From positions 4,934,142 through 4,998,141 of the forward strand of contig SJPJ01000001.1 of NCBI GenBank assembly GCA_007859835.1: DNA of 64,000 nucleotides, given 5' to 3'. The notes beneath the pieces are model-generated. The model saw only the letters and a program-made list of their open reading frames with translations, was not told the DNA's origin and searched no databases. Shown in pieces: positions 35,199-44,126 of the stretch. This stretch comes from Novipirellula herctigrandis (lineage in GTDB: Bacteria > Planctomycetota > Planctomycetia > Pirellulales > Pirellulaceae). Made by a program: the position numbers and the translations under genes. Within the stretch, counting starts at the first letter, position 1; each line of letters opens with the position of its first letter.

Positions 35199-36578
35199 AT
35201 GTTGCTATTCGCGTCTGCACTCCAAGATACGCCCGTCGAACCCGCCGCGGCTTGGATCATGCTTTTGTTCGCTGCGGTGATGATGGCGACGTACGTTGGT
35301 GTTGCGGTCGAGCGATTTCACAAAACCGTCGCGGCATTGTGCGGCGCGGCGGTCTTGATTGTCCTCGGAATTGCGCTTGACCTTTTCGAATATCCAAAGA
35401 TCTACGATTTCCTAAAGGAAGACCTCAACATTTTTGGTGTCATTATTGGCACCGGAATTTTGGTCGATGTCGTTGGAAAGAGCGGTTTGTTTCATTTTCT
35501 AGGCATGTGGATCGTTCGACTGACCGATGGCAAAGCGTCCACGCTATTCTTAACGCTTTGTGTCGTTACCTTTCTGTTCGTTTCTGTATTGACCATCGTC
35601 CCGGCGATGTTGATTCTCAGTTCGCTAGTGTTAGTGATTTGTCGATCGCTCGATTACAAGCCAATGCCGCTACTGCTCAGTGTTGCGATTTGTGCGAACA
35701 GTGGCGCGATTGCAACCTTTGCCAGCGGGTTGCCGAACATCATGATTGGCACGGCGGCGGGAATACCCTACATGCACTTTCTGCAAATTGCGTTGCCTTA
35801 TGCAGCGGTCAGTTTGGTGATCGCGATTGCGGGTCTACGTTTCTTTTTTCGCGACGATTTGCCATGGAAACAGTCGACTGACGAGTTGACTGCACTGCGA
35901 GAACAAATTGACACGTTTGATCCATGGGCGTTGGTCGAAGACCGCAAGGTTTTGCTTCGTAGCGCTACCATCCTGATCTTGACGGTGATCGGTTTTGCGC
36001 TAGCCCAACAACTTGGTGTGGGAATGGATTTCGTCGCGATGGTCGGCGCAACCGCAGCGCTGCTGTTCGCTGGCAAAGGGGTCGAGGACGCGATTCACAA
36101 AGTCAATTGGACGGTGATTTTATTTTTTATGGGTCTGTTCGTGATCATCGGATGCGTGAAACAGACCGGTGCTTTGGGATGGGTGGCCGAGCAAGTGATT
36201 CATTTGTCGGGCAATCGGCTTGAGTTGTTGCTTCCACTGCTAGGTGGTTTTTCGGCCGTCGCCAGCTCGATCGTCGACAACATTCCCGTAGCTGCGACGT
36301 TGATCCCGATCGTCCAAGATATCTCGGGCGGGAACGTTCCGGTGGAACCGCTTTGGTGGGTGTTGATCATTTGTTGCAATCTTGGTGGGAACGGTACTCC
36401 GATTGGCTCGATTTCATGTGTCATCGCGATCTATGCACTCAAGCGTGAAGCGGGGGTGCATGTTGGATGGGGGACGTTCCTTAAACTTGGAGGTGCTATT
36501 ATGGTGATTCAAGTGATTGGTGCGATTTTGTACGTAATGCTTGCCTACAATATGGGGTGGATCCCAACACTTGATTAA
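35199..36578 (+). CDS. ArsB/NhaD-type ion transporter
   Basis: This 459-residue integral membrane protein belongs to the ion-transporter superfamily of ArsB, NhaD and CitM-type carriers. About eleven helices are visible. The conserved half-repeats contain SVAICANSGAIATFASGLPNIMIGTAAG near residue 165 and VASSIVDNIPVAATLIPIV with LIICCNLGGNGTPIGS near residue 345-405, which pair as the two inverted substrate sites. A hydrophilic loop rich in Glu and Asp lies around residue 230-250. The NhaD members exchange Na+ for H+; others export arsenite or import citrate, and the sequence does not decide between them. A universal-stress-like gene follows by 15 bases, so the two are likely one operon, and salt or pH homeostasis fits best. 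Confidence 0.86.
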   Translation: MLLFASALQDTPVEPAAAWIMLLFAAVMMATYVGVAVERFHKTVAALCGAAVLIVLGIALDLFEYPKIYDFLKEDLNIFGVIIGTGILVDVVGKSGLFHFLGMWIVRLTDGKASTLFLTLCVVTFLFVSVLTIVPAMLILSSLVLVICRSLDYKPMPLLLSVAICANSGAIATFASGLPNIMIGTAAGIPYMHFLQIALPYAAVSLVIAIAGLRFFFRDDLPWKQSTDELTALREQIDTFDPWALVEDRKVLLRSATILILTVIGFALAQQLGVGMDFVAMVGATAALLFAGKGVEDAIHKVNWTVILFFMGLFVIIGCVKQTGALGWVAEQVIHLSGNRLELLLPLLGGFSAVASSIVDNIPVAATLIPIVQDISGGNVPVEPLWWVLIICCNLGGNGTPIGSISCVIAIYALKREAGVHVGWGTFLKLGGAIMVIQVIGAILYVMLAYNMGWIPTLD

Positions 36579-36593
36579 CAAACGAAATGTGAC

Positions 36594-37538
36594 ATGAGCA
36601 AAGAATCAGAATCAACCAACTTGGACCGCGACGTCGATGAATCGATGCGTATGTTTGAGCGATCAAAAGTGGGTCAATCGGCATCGATCCGTCCGATACA
36701 GCCGTCACGAGTGATGTGGATACTCGACGGATCGGACCAAGACGATACATCCCAATCAGCAATTCAAACCCTGCGTGATCGATTCAACGTCGAAACGCTT
36801 GTTCTCGATGCACGCGATGCATCAAACGCGACTTCTGACCAAGCTCCTGACCGAGCAAAGCAAGTATCAGGAGCTCGACCGATTCAACCATCCGAGGGCG
36901 AAGCTTACGAGAAAATTCTTGCGGCGGTGGACGCTCTGGACGTGGATTTGGTTGTGGTGCCGTGCCCATTTGGCCGATCGTTTGAGCATGTTGGAACTGA
37001 TAGTGCAGGGACTGTGATCGACGTATTACTTGCTCGATCTTCTAAACCGGTTCTTGTGATTCGCCGAAGCGATCAATTGCTTGCGGAGTGCCTTGATCAA
37101 ATCTCAGTAGTGATTGGCAGCGAATGCGACATGGCGAATCGCGCGGCCGCGTGGGCATTCGGACTAGCCAGCGAAAAGGCGACAGTGCTGCTCAACCTCG
37201 TGATCGAAAAAGAACAATACGAAAATTTTCGAAGCATCATTGAGGCAATGGATCCTGAGAAGAAGCTTGCACCAGAGCAGTTCAGCGAAGCGATGGCGAA
37301 GACACATCAAGCGATCCACGCGGCGATGGCCAAAACCGCTAGCGAACGAAATTTGACTTATCATTTACGGCCTCAAGCAGGCGAGTTGGCACCGCCTAAC
37401 CCGCTTAAAGAGGCGAAAAAAATGCTTCTGGTGATGCCGCTTGAAGTGGATGACCGCTTTGGACAAGGGTTTGTTCAAGACCGTATCCGCCGAAGTCCTC
37501 ACCCGGTTCTTATTGTCCCTGGACACGCGCCCCAATGA
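36594..37538 (+). CDS. Universal-stress-protein-like partner of the transporter
   Basis: This 314-residue soluble protein has the two-domain layout of tandem universal stress proteins but weak nucleotide motifs. Domain 1 contains ILAAVDALDVDLVVVPCPFGRSFEHV and ends in the family-like STAP strand LLARSSKPVLVIRR. Domain 2 ends MLLVMPLEVDDRFGQGFVQDRIRRSPHPVLIVPG, the same strand at the same place. The G-x2-G-x9-G-S pattern of ATP-binding members is missing in both, so it may not bind ATP. The first 40 residues are acidic and probably disordered. It starts 15 bases after the transporter stop, which suggests a regulatory subunit for that carrier, as stress-protein domains do for some other antiporters. 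The ThuA-like gene follows after 26 bases. Confidence 0.75.
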   Translation: MSKESESTNLDRDVDESMRMFERSKVGQSASIRPIQPSRVMWILDGSDQDDTSQSAIQTLRDRFNVETLVLDARDASNATSDQAPDRAKQVSGARPIQPSEGEAYEKILAAVDALDVDLVVVPCPFGRSFEHVGTDSAGTVIDVLLARSSKPVLVIRRSDQLLAECLDQISVVIGSECDMANRAAAWAFGLASEKATVLLNLVIEKEQYENFRSIIEAMDPEKKLAPEQFSEAMAKTHQAIHAAMAKTASERNLTYHLRPQAGELAPPNPLKEAKKMLLVMPLEVDDRFGQGFVQDRIRRSPHPVLIVPGHAPQ

Positions 37539-37564
37539 TTCATACCACACACAGTTACTCGACC

Positions 37565-38473
37565 ATGAAACGATGCTTGATCCTGAGCTTTCTAGTATTG
37601 GCGACCGCTTCAACCGTCACTGCACAAACCTCGGATTTGGAACCGTCGCTAACGCAGGTGTTAATCATTGTCGGTCCGAGCACGCATCCCCCCGGATCGC
37701 ACGAAGTTGCCGCGGGCGGGCGATTGATGGCCCATTGTTTGGAACGCGCGGACAATCTCAAATCGTTCAAAGCAACGGTTGTCCAAGGATGGCCCGAAGA
37801 TGACGCGCTGCTCGATTCGGCTGCAAGTATTGTCTTCATGGGCGACACGTTTCCGCCACAACGGCTGCAGAATACGGATGCGATTCTGGCGAAGCTCAGT
37901 CAAATGATGCAACGTGGCTGTGGGATAGTTTGTGTCCACTACGCTACTGGATTGTTAGGACAGGACGTCGCAGCCGACGGCGAACATCCGCTACTGCATT
38001 GGTTGGGAGGCTACTTTGCCAACAAAACGTGTCCTCACCATCAAGGTATCGCCAAAATCTTTCCGTCCGCCACAATCACGCCTGCGGCCCCCCTTCATCC
38101 TATCTCGCGTGGTTGGTCGGAGTTCACGATTCACGACGAACCCTATATCGATAACTATTTCGGCAAAGAGAATAATCAATTGGCACCGAACGTGACGGCC
38201 TTGGCAACATCGATGCTGCCGCCGGAAGACCCAAGTCAACAAGTCGTTGCGTGGTGTGTGCAACGCGATAAACCGGATGGCAGTGGCGGACGGGGCTTCG
38301 GAATCGTGATGCCCCACTTTTTTAAGAACTGGAATGAAGAAAATTTGCGACGGTTCATCCTCAACGGAATTGTTTGGACATCTAACCGGGAGGTGCCACA
38401 GGAAGGTGTCCAAAGCGATTTGCCCAATCTCAAAAAATTTGCCCCTGCAGCCGTCGAAGTTTCACAACGCTAA
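37565..38473 (+). CDS. Exported ThuA-like protein
   Basis: This protein of about 302 residues belongs to the ThuA-like glutamine-amidotransferase fold, linked in other bacteria to trehalose or sugar metabolism. The frame opens at 37535, but ATG 37565 starts a signal peptide (MKRCLILSFLVLATASTVTAQ). ThuA features are VLIIVGPSTHPPGSHEVAAGG, DSAASIVFMGDTF, GCGIVCVHYATGLLGQ, HPISRGWSEFTIHDEPYIDNYFG and FGIVMPHFFKNWNEENLRRFILNGIVWTSNREVPQEGV. This family is expanded in planctomycetes and is usually periplasmic. The position after the stress-like gene allows co-transcription but does not show a shared function. No catalytic triad typical of amidotransferases was recognised. Confidence 0.86.
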   Translation: MKRCLILSFLVLATASTVTAQTSDLEPSLTQVLIIVGPSTHPPGSHEVAAGGRLMAHCLERADNLKSFKATVVQGWPEDDALLDSAASIVFMGDTFPPQRLQNTDAILAKLSQMMQRGCGIVCVHYATGLLGQDVAADGEHPLLHWLGGYFANKTCPHHQGIAKIFPSATITPAAPLHPISRGWSEFTIHDEPYIDNYFGKENNQLAPNVTALATSMLPPEDPSQQVVAWCVQRDKPDGSGGRGFGIVMPHFFKNWNEENLRRFILNGIVWTSNREVPQEGVQSDLPNLKKFAPAAVEVSQR

Positions 38474-38514
38474 GAGTAGGTTGCCAATGAGCAACGGTCA
38501 TTTCGAAAGGATGT

Positions 38515-39678
38515 GTGAAGGACCGTTCGCTGATTGTTGTCTTCGAGTGCCGGATAGTCGCCATCGACAGCTCAAAACCCAATCCCTATCAACCAGCACA
38601 GCCGGTTGATGGAAATTCACTACCGGAGGACATTCTGCGGTTCAATGGCGTGATCGAGCCGGACGATTACCGCTGTTTGCTTCCGCAGAATCATTCGGAG
38701 CGAATTCTCTATCTGGTACTCGCCGCGCTGTTGACCATCACGATCCTCTTCGTGGGAAGTGCGGGACTCTTTTTTGTTTCCACTGGAAATCTGCTCATTG
38801 GACTTGCTAACTTTGCTTTTTGTGTCTTGATTGGACTCGGACTTTGGTTCATTCAGAGACGAATTGGCAAACAGGGGATCACACGTAGACATCTCAAAAA
38901 GCATCCGGATCTACTAGGCACCGCGCGTGGCGAATTTTCCCAATCCGGCTTGCTTTTCAATGACGGAACCTATCAGTACTGGTTTGGCCCGTCTCGCTTG
39001 GTGAACGTCGGGGTTTCCAAGAAAGGAATCCGATTTAGCGTTGATGGCAGCCCCTATCGGTACTTGGCCTTTACCAACCGACTGTTTGAGAGCTACAGCA
39101 TCTTTTCTGCGGCACCGCTAAAGCAAACTTGGATTAGACTCGCCAACGAAAAGACGACCGATGAGGATCCATTCTACCTCGATGTTTGGAATCAAGTCAG
39201 TCATCCACCGGCGGACGCAATTCGGTTTCGTGGTCAAATGACGCTTCGTCAACCGATGAAGACTCCTCAACTTCGAAAACAGGCTAGTGCCGAATTGGTG
39301 AGTCCGGTTCTGGCTGGTTGTCTATTCTGGTTTGCTCGAGATTCCATCCATCCCATTTTCCTATGGAGTGGAATCATCTATACCGTTTTCGCATTGACGG
39401 TCAACTGTCGCACATGGTGGAACTATTTCAAAGGAACATCGGTGCAAGTGTGGCACCAACATGGATGGATCAGTCCCGATGAGTTTGCCAGTTGCAACAA
39501 CGAATCGGCCGTGCGAATGCCAACGACGAAGATAAGTACCTTCACAATGGAAGACAATCTCGTCACGTTGACAACCGAATCAGGTGCGTCCTATTTCATT
39601 CCTCGAGACCACGTCGCGACTCAAGAGCAATGGAATCGGTTGGTGGATCTAGGCAGGAACGATAATAGGACGCCCTGA
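38515..39678 (+). CDS. Membrane protein with four helices and a YcxB-like C-terminal segment
   Basis: This 387-residue protein has no certain family. It starts at a GTG (38515). A Pro/Asn/Gln-rich start (NPYQPAQPV) is common in planctomycete membrane proteins. Two hydrophobic helices lie at about residues 66-115 and two more at about 275-310. Between them is a soluble domain with strands (LGTARGEFSQSGLLFNDGTYQYWFGPSRLVNVGVSKKGI). The last 70 residues (GWISPDEFASCNNESAVRMPTTKISTFTMEDNLVTL ... YFIPRDHVATQEQWNRL) resemble the YcxB-type domain; the middle domain looks similar and may be a duplicate. It converges with the kinase-UDPGP fusion gene with a 9-base gap. The function is unknown. Confidence 0.7.
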   Translation: MKDRSLIVVFECRIVAIDSSKPNPYQPAQPVDGNSLPEDILRFNGVIEPDDYRCLLPQNHSERILYLVLAALLTITILFVGSAGLFFVSTGNLLIGLANFAFCVLIGLGLWFIQRRIGKQGITRRHLKKHPDLLGTARGEFSQSGLLFNDGTYQYWFGPSRLVNVGVSKKGIRFSVDGSPYRYLAFTNRLFESYSIFSAAPLKQTWIRLANEKTTDEDPFYLDVWNQVSHPPADAIRFRGQMTLRQPMKTPQLRKQASAELVSPVLAGCLFWFARDSIHPIFLWSGIIYTVFALTVNCRTWWNYFKGTSVQVWHQHGWISPDEFASCNNESAVRMPTTKISTFTMEDNLVTLTTESGASYFIPRDHVATQEQWNRLVDLGRNDNRTP

Positions 39679-39687
39679 GCGACAGTA

Positions 39688-42600
39688 TTACCACTTACAT
39701 AGCGAGTCGATGTAGTCAGCACTGCCGTCGCGTTTCCACGGATCGAGTTGAGCTTGGGCCTTAAGTTGTTGGCCTCGGCGCAGCGGGACGGCAAAGAAGG
39801 CACAACTCACTTCGGGAAGTGCCGTCATGTCGCCCCATAGTTTTTCGAATTGGGCAACCGGGAAAACATCTTCTTGGGCATTGCCCCAACGTTTTTTAAC
39901 GTCTTTGAGTGTAATGTAGGTTGGCAAACGCAACGCCATCTTTCGTACGGCTTCATCAACACGTTGTTGGTTCGACAAATCGGCTCGAGTTAACCCGAAC
40001 GTTTTGAGCAATCCATCAATATCAATCCACGTATTCATGGTGTTGTAGAAAGGCAATTCAAACTCGATTTCCTCGTTGGGCATCGCCAGACCTTCGACCA
40101 ACCGCGGGTGTCCGTTGACCATGGCGAGTCCCCCACCACGATCTTCGAGTCGGCGTGTGATGACTTCAAAGGAGAGCGTGGTGCCACCGTCGATGTGTCG
40201 CCCGAGAACACCGGGATCGACGTTCGCCCCGAGGGTGTCGATGTTGTGAAGCATCAGATAACGAAGATGCTTTTCTCGGTCGATCAATTGTTTTAACACA
40301 CCGCTACGGAGCAAGTTAGGAACTTCATACCAATGTCCCACCGGATGAATACACTGGCTCGGCACATTGTCGGTGTAATCGCTCGCTTCTCCCGCTGATT
40401 TGGCCCAGTCGATCAACGCGGTTCTTGCACTTTCGCGGACCTTCTGTTGTTGCTCATCGAGAATTTGTTGAGATGTTTCCTCCCATAGAAATCGCAAATC
40501 CCGAACGGTCGGGATCATCCGGAGGCCCACGCTTCGACCGGTCGACACAATCACGTCTCCGCCGAAGCCAAAGAAATCGTTTCGGTCCAAAAATTCGCGA
40601 ATCGGTTGGTCCGTCAGATGACTGGTGGTAAAGACATGAGGGATGCGGCCACCATGTTTGGCCGTGATCGCGCGGTTCTTTGCCAAATGGACTTCCATGA
40701 AGCTGCGGTGGCGGCCGGCGAACCGGCTAAACGGGTGCAATGCTTTGCAAACGCCGGCTCCTTCGGTCCATCGACTGCCCACGCCTGCCGCCAACGTGAC
40801 CACGGCGACGGAGCCATCCTGGATCGCTTTTTTACCGAGATCGACGTATTTCGTTTCAATTCCTTCTCGCAATTCTACGACCTGTCCAGGTTGGACATCC
40901 TCGATCATGGTGTTCGCAGGCAACCGATTTTGAGACAAGCCGATACGACCACTTAGCAAATCGGCTCGAATCTGTTCGTGTTGTTCACGATCAAAACCAA
41001 TCTCCGAGAGTACCTTTTGCAGGGACGATTCTTTCTGCACGTCGGTCGATATTGACGGCAACACACTGCCCAACAGCAGTCCCGCTGTGTCGCTTCCCGA
41101 TTCGTGATGGCGGCATCGCTCGCTAATGCGTTCGAGTTCACTTCGTGTTCGAAGCGATAAGTCACGCAGTGGCGTACGTAGTAGTGAGGGCAAGACCAAT
41201 GCGTAGTAGCGATCCGGCAACATCGCCGATTTTCCCGTCAATAATTCGGAACTGGTTCCCTTGTCGTTGATCGAAAAATCATAAACCACCGGGTCCATCG
41301 CAAATGGCAATGATGTTGCGAGCGTCTTCTTCGTTTGCAGCATCCTTTGGCCAAGCCACTGCTGCGCCTCATCTTTCACCTTGGGATCAAAGATGAATCC
41401 CATGCCACCGCCCGCCATTCCGCCGAGCATCCAAAATCCCCAAAACTTGTCGCCGTAGGCATCGCGGCATTGTTCGATTAGTGCATCGGTAAAACGATTG
41501 GTGGCCCAAGGAATAATCGTTTGAAGTGGTCCTTCGAAATTACGCGTCGTAACATCGCCCACGCGCTTAATGTCGCCTGCCTTCAAGGCGTCTACCACTT
41601 CGTCAAGAATTTCCATCGCTTCTTTGCGACCGTCCCATTCCTTTTTGCTTCGCAGCAAGTAGTGCTCGGTGACCATTTCCAAAATGGGACCAACGTTTTG
41701 GGCCATCCCGCCATGCACGAGGACGAGGCTTTTTTGAATTTTTTCGCGCGTCTCGTCGCTGATCGTTTCATGGTCGAGGACATGGTGGATCGGCATCAAC
41801 CGTCCGCGGCTGATGCCAAATTCGGGGTCCCCCTTTTCGGCGGTCGTTCCGCATATCAGCTTGATACCGGGCCAAACGCCTCCTGAATCTTGCCAACCAC
41901 CGCCGCTGCCGCCGATCCATTCGCCGAGAATCGCGCGTGCTGCGACCAGTCGCCGGTCGTTTTCACCCAGTGATCCGGTGAGCGATTGAACTTGACCGGT
42001 CGCTCGCATCAGGATCGAAATCAGCGAGCCGAGTAAGTTGGTCGAGACGGCAAGTCGCGATCCTTTGGGAATGTCATTGATTTTGCTAACCAATTCCAAC
42101 CCCCGCCCTGGGCCAAGCATCACGCCGAGAAGATCCGCGATCGATTCACGGCATCCCTCCAGTCCCGGTGGGACGATCCCCGATGCGATCAAGGCTGCCT
42201 TTAATAGGCCCAAATAATCGCGAGCAAAATCAAAAGTGTCCGAAATCGATTCCAATCTCGTCGTTGCGCCGAGATCCACACTGGCTAAACGAATCACCGG
42301 CTCATCGATCACTCGCAAATAGGTTTCGATAGGTGGTTTGGTTTGCGAGTCGCGACCGCGAACGCCGAGATCGACCGAGACATTCAGCACGCGTGCGCCT
42401 TCGGGAAAGTCCATCCCAAGGAAAAAAATGTCACTCCATGCACTGTGCGAAAAATCCATTCGCACGGCAGTCGTTTCTTTTAGCAGTGGCGTCGTATTGG
42501 TCGCCGGATCGACTTGGGTTAATTCCGGTCGAATTCGCAGTGGATGATCATCAGGATGGCCAACGCGGAACATCCACTGGTTGCCGCGCACCGTTCGAAC

Positions 42601-43005
42601 ACTATGGCGAACTTGATCCGCCAACGTTTGAAAACCAAGTTGATGATAAGCTTGGGCAAGTGCACTGGCGAGCGCATCACTTGGGCCATCGGTTGTTTGA
42701 GCCGCTAGAAAACAATCGATCGCTTCTTTGAAACGCCGTGACAGCAGATGTTCGTATCCTTCGAACGGGATATGACCCGTTTGTCGTACAGGCAACTGGC
42801 TAGGCAAATGATACCGATAGATCGCGGACATGAAAAACAACGCTCGAACGCGTCGATAAAGATTGCTTTCTTGTCGACGAAACGCGTCTAGTTCTGATGC
42901 ATGTCCGAGCAGTTGATCGAGTGTAGCGTTCCCGCATACTGATTCGAGTGACTGATCGCGAACGGAGTCTTCGTCGGACTGAATGATTTCAATGAGCCGG
43001 TTCAC
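39688..43005 (-). CDS. Fusion of a GHMP-type sugar kinase and a UDPGP-type nucleotidyltransferase
   Basis: This 1,105-residue protein joins a GHMP-kinase-like half to a UTP-sugar-1-phosphate uridylyltransferase-like half. Residues about 1-150 are helical and TPR-like. The kinase half (about 170-590) parallels Fkp: RMDFSHSAWSD near residue 187, PKGSRLAVSTNLLGSL, IGGSGGGWQDSGGVWPGIKLI near residue 365 and GGMAGGGMGFIFDP near residue 527. The ATP loop (SRLAVST) departs from GLGTSS. The transferase half (about 730-1090) has VTLAAGVGSRWTEG, IPHVFTTSHLTDQPI, YLMLHNIDTLGANVDP, RRLEDRGGGLAMVNGHP and YNTMNTWIDIDGLL, as in UDP-glucose pyrophosphorylases. The order is opposite to Fkp. It starts within the stop of the GalU-like gene (ATGA). 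Conversion of a free sugar to a UDP-sugar is inferred. Confidence 0.85.
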   Translation of the reverse strand: MNRLIEIIQSDEDSVRDQSLESVCGNATLDQLLGHASELDAFRRQESNLYRRVRALFFMSAIYRYHLPSQLPVRQTGHIPFEGYEHLLSRRFKEAIDCFLAAQTTDGPSDALASALAQAYHQLGFQTLADQVRHSVRTVRGNQWMFRVGHPDDHPLRIRPELTQVDPATNTTPLLKETTAVRMDFSHSAWSDIFFLGMDFPEGARVLNVSVDLGVRGRDSQTKPPIETYLRVIDEPVIRLASVDLGATTRLESISDTFDFARDYLGLLKAALIASGIVPPGLEGCRESIADLLGVMLGPGRGLELVSKINDIPKGSRLAVSTNLLGSLISILMRATGQVQSLTGSLGENDRRLVAARAILGEWIGGSGGGWQDSGGVWPGIKLICGTTAEKGDPEFGISRGRLMPIHHVLDHETISDETREKIQKSLVLVHGGMAQNVGPILEMVTEHYLLRSKKEWDGRKEAMEILDEVVDALKAGDIKRVGDVTTRNFEGPLQTIIPWATNRFTDALIEQCRDAYGDKFWGFWMLGGMAGGGMGFIFDPKVKDEAQQWLGQRMLQTKKTLATSLPFAMDPVVYDFSINDKGTSSELLTGKSAMLPDRYYALVLPSLLRTPLRDLSLRTRSELERISERCRHHESGSDTAGLLLGSVLPSISTDVQKESSLQKVLSEIGFDREQHEQIRADLLSGRIGLSQNRLPANTMIEDVQPGQVVELREGIETKYVDLGKKAIQDGSVAVVTLAAGVGSRWTEGAGVCKALHPFSRFAGRHRSFMEVHLAKNRAITAKHGGRIPHVFTTSHLTDQPIREFLDRNDFFGFGGDVIVSTGRSVGLRMIPTVRDLRFLWEETSQQILDEQQQKVRESARTALIDWAKSAGEASDYTDNVPSQCIHPVGHWYEVPNLLRSGVLKQLIDREKHLRYLMLHNIDTLGANVDPGVLGRHIDGGTTLSFEVITRRLEDRGGGLAMVNGHPRLVEGLAMPNEEIEFELPFYNTMNTWIDIDGLLKTFGLTRADLSNQQRVDEAVRKMALRLPTYITLKDVKKRWGNAQEDVFPVAQFEKLWGDMTALPEVSCAFFAVPLRRGQQLKAQAQLDPWKRDGSADYIDSLCKW

Positions 43006-43859
43006 TTGACGCGTTCTCCTTCGGTCCGGCTGGCGAGCAGTTCGACGAGCTCGGTTAGGATTTGGTCGCGGTCTTTTCCAGATAAACCAATTGCTAATTG
43101 GGCGTTCAAAAGTCCGTACGTCAGACCCAGGTTGTACCGCGTACCATCGACTTGATACGCCAAATAACGCTGGCGGGAAGAAAGAATTGCAAGGGCGTCG
43201 GACAACGTCGCTTTCTCGGCGGAAGGCTCGGCGAGAAGCTGTTCGATGGCGGTCATCACTTCGCTGGTTAAGACATGCATGCCGAAGAAACCAAGATAAT
43301 GTCCAGCCCTCAACCCGGGGGTGACCAATTCTTGTTCGGCGAATGTTGGTGTCGGTTTTTCAACCACACACTCGACTTCGTACACATCGTTTCGTCGAGG
43401 AACCAGCGGACCGCTGACGATTCCAAAATATGGCAATTTGTTCTCGCGAGTCGATTGAACTGCGGACACCGAGCATTCAAACTCGTTGGCGATTTGGATC
43501 AATTGTTTTGCACACGGCACCTCGGTCGAACTGAGATACAAATGATCGCCTACGAGGTGCAGGAAGGGATGGTTGCCAACAAACGCTTTCGCTTGATGAA
43601 TGGCATCGGCATACCCTTTGGGTTCCGGCTGTTCGACAAACTCAATGCTGCCTAGATGAGTGCCGGCGGCCTGCTCGTAGGCCTCCTGATCGCCCGGTCG
43701 AATGATGACGCAGATTTCTTCAACGCCTGCGGCGAGCGTTTCTTCTACGATCAACTGCAAAGCGGTTTTGACATCGCCGCGGCGATCAACTAATTGTTGC
43801 AGCGGGAGCGTGTTTTGGCTCGGGGATGCTGCGGTAATGACTGCTTTTTGGACCTGCAT
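43002..43859 (-). CDS. GalU-like nucleotidyltransferase without the usual nucleotide loop
   Basis: This 285-residue protein has the fold of GalU, which makes UDP-glucose from glucose-1-phosphate and UTP. Recognisable parts are TALQLIVEETLAAGVEEICVII, PEPKGYADAIHQAKAFVGNHPFLHLVGDHLYLS, YFGIVSGPLV, VVEKPTP and GHYLGFFGMHVLTSEVM. In GalU the first strand is followed by a glycine-rich loop GxGTRxxPxTKxxPKEMLP; here the residues are AASPSQNTLPLQQLVDRRGDVK, so the GTR triad and the catalytic lysine region are absent. It may be inactive and regulatory, or use a different substrate. The gene is the first of a coupled pair: the next start lies in its stop. The two proteins probably work as a complex. 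Upstream, 267 bases with four 19-bp repeats separate it from a divergent histidine kinase gene. Confidence 0.82.
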   Translation of the reverse strand: MQVQKAVITAASPSQNTLPLQQLVDRRGDVKTALQLIVEETLAAGVEEICVIIRPGDQEAYEQAAGTHLGSIEFVEQPEPKGYADAIHQAKAFVGNHPFLHLVGDHLYLSSTEVPCAKQLIQIANEFECSVSAVQSTRENKLPYFGIVSGPLVPRRNDVYEVECVVEKPTPTFAEQELVTPGLRAGHYLGFFGMHVLTSEVMTAIEQLLAEPSAEKATLSDALAILSSRQRYLAYQVDGTRYNLGLTYGLLNAQLAIGLSGKDRDQILTELVELLASRTEGERVK

Positions 43860-43928
43860 AGCAATGGAACGTTTTAGGTGAATGTAAGTGAATTGTTCAG
43901 TAGCTTAGCAGAAATAAAATGACGCGCC

Positions 43929-44004
43929 ATTGTCCGGTTCCGCGGCTATTGTCCGGTTCCGCGGCTATTGTCCGGTTCCGAGGCTATTGTCCAGTTCCGA
44001 GGAT
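43929..44004. repeat. Four tandem copies of a 19-bp unit
   Basis: The unit attgtccggttccgcggct begins at 43929, 43948, 43967 and 43986. Copies 1 and 2 are identical, copy 3 has one change (cgcg to cgag) and copy 4 has two or three. The array sits in the divergent region between the GalU-like gene and the histidine kinase gene, where regulator sites would be expected. There are no spacers, so it is not a CRISPR array. Confidence 0.95.
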
Positions 44005-44126
44005 CGTGGAAGCTCAACAAAACGGTCCTCTGTGGCTCGGTTTGCTAACGCACCGGATTCCCCAGCACCAAATTTTCAATACGATGGAAGCTTCCCGAGT
44101 TATTCCTTTGCCATTCAGGGCTCGCT

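Noticed and set aside
43929..44004. Possible CRISPR array
   Set aside because: The 19-bp units are directly abutting, with no spacers, and no cas gene is nearby.
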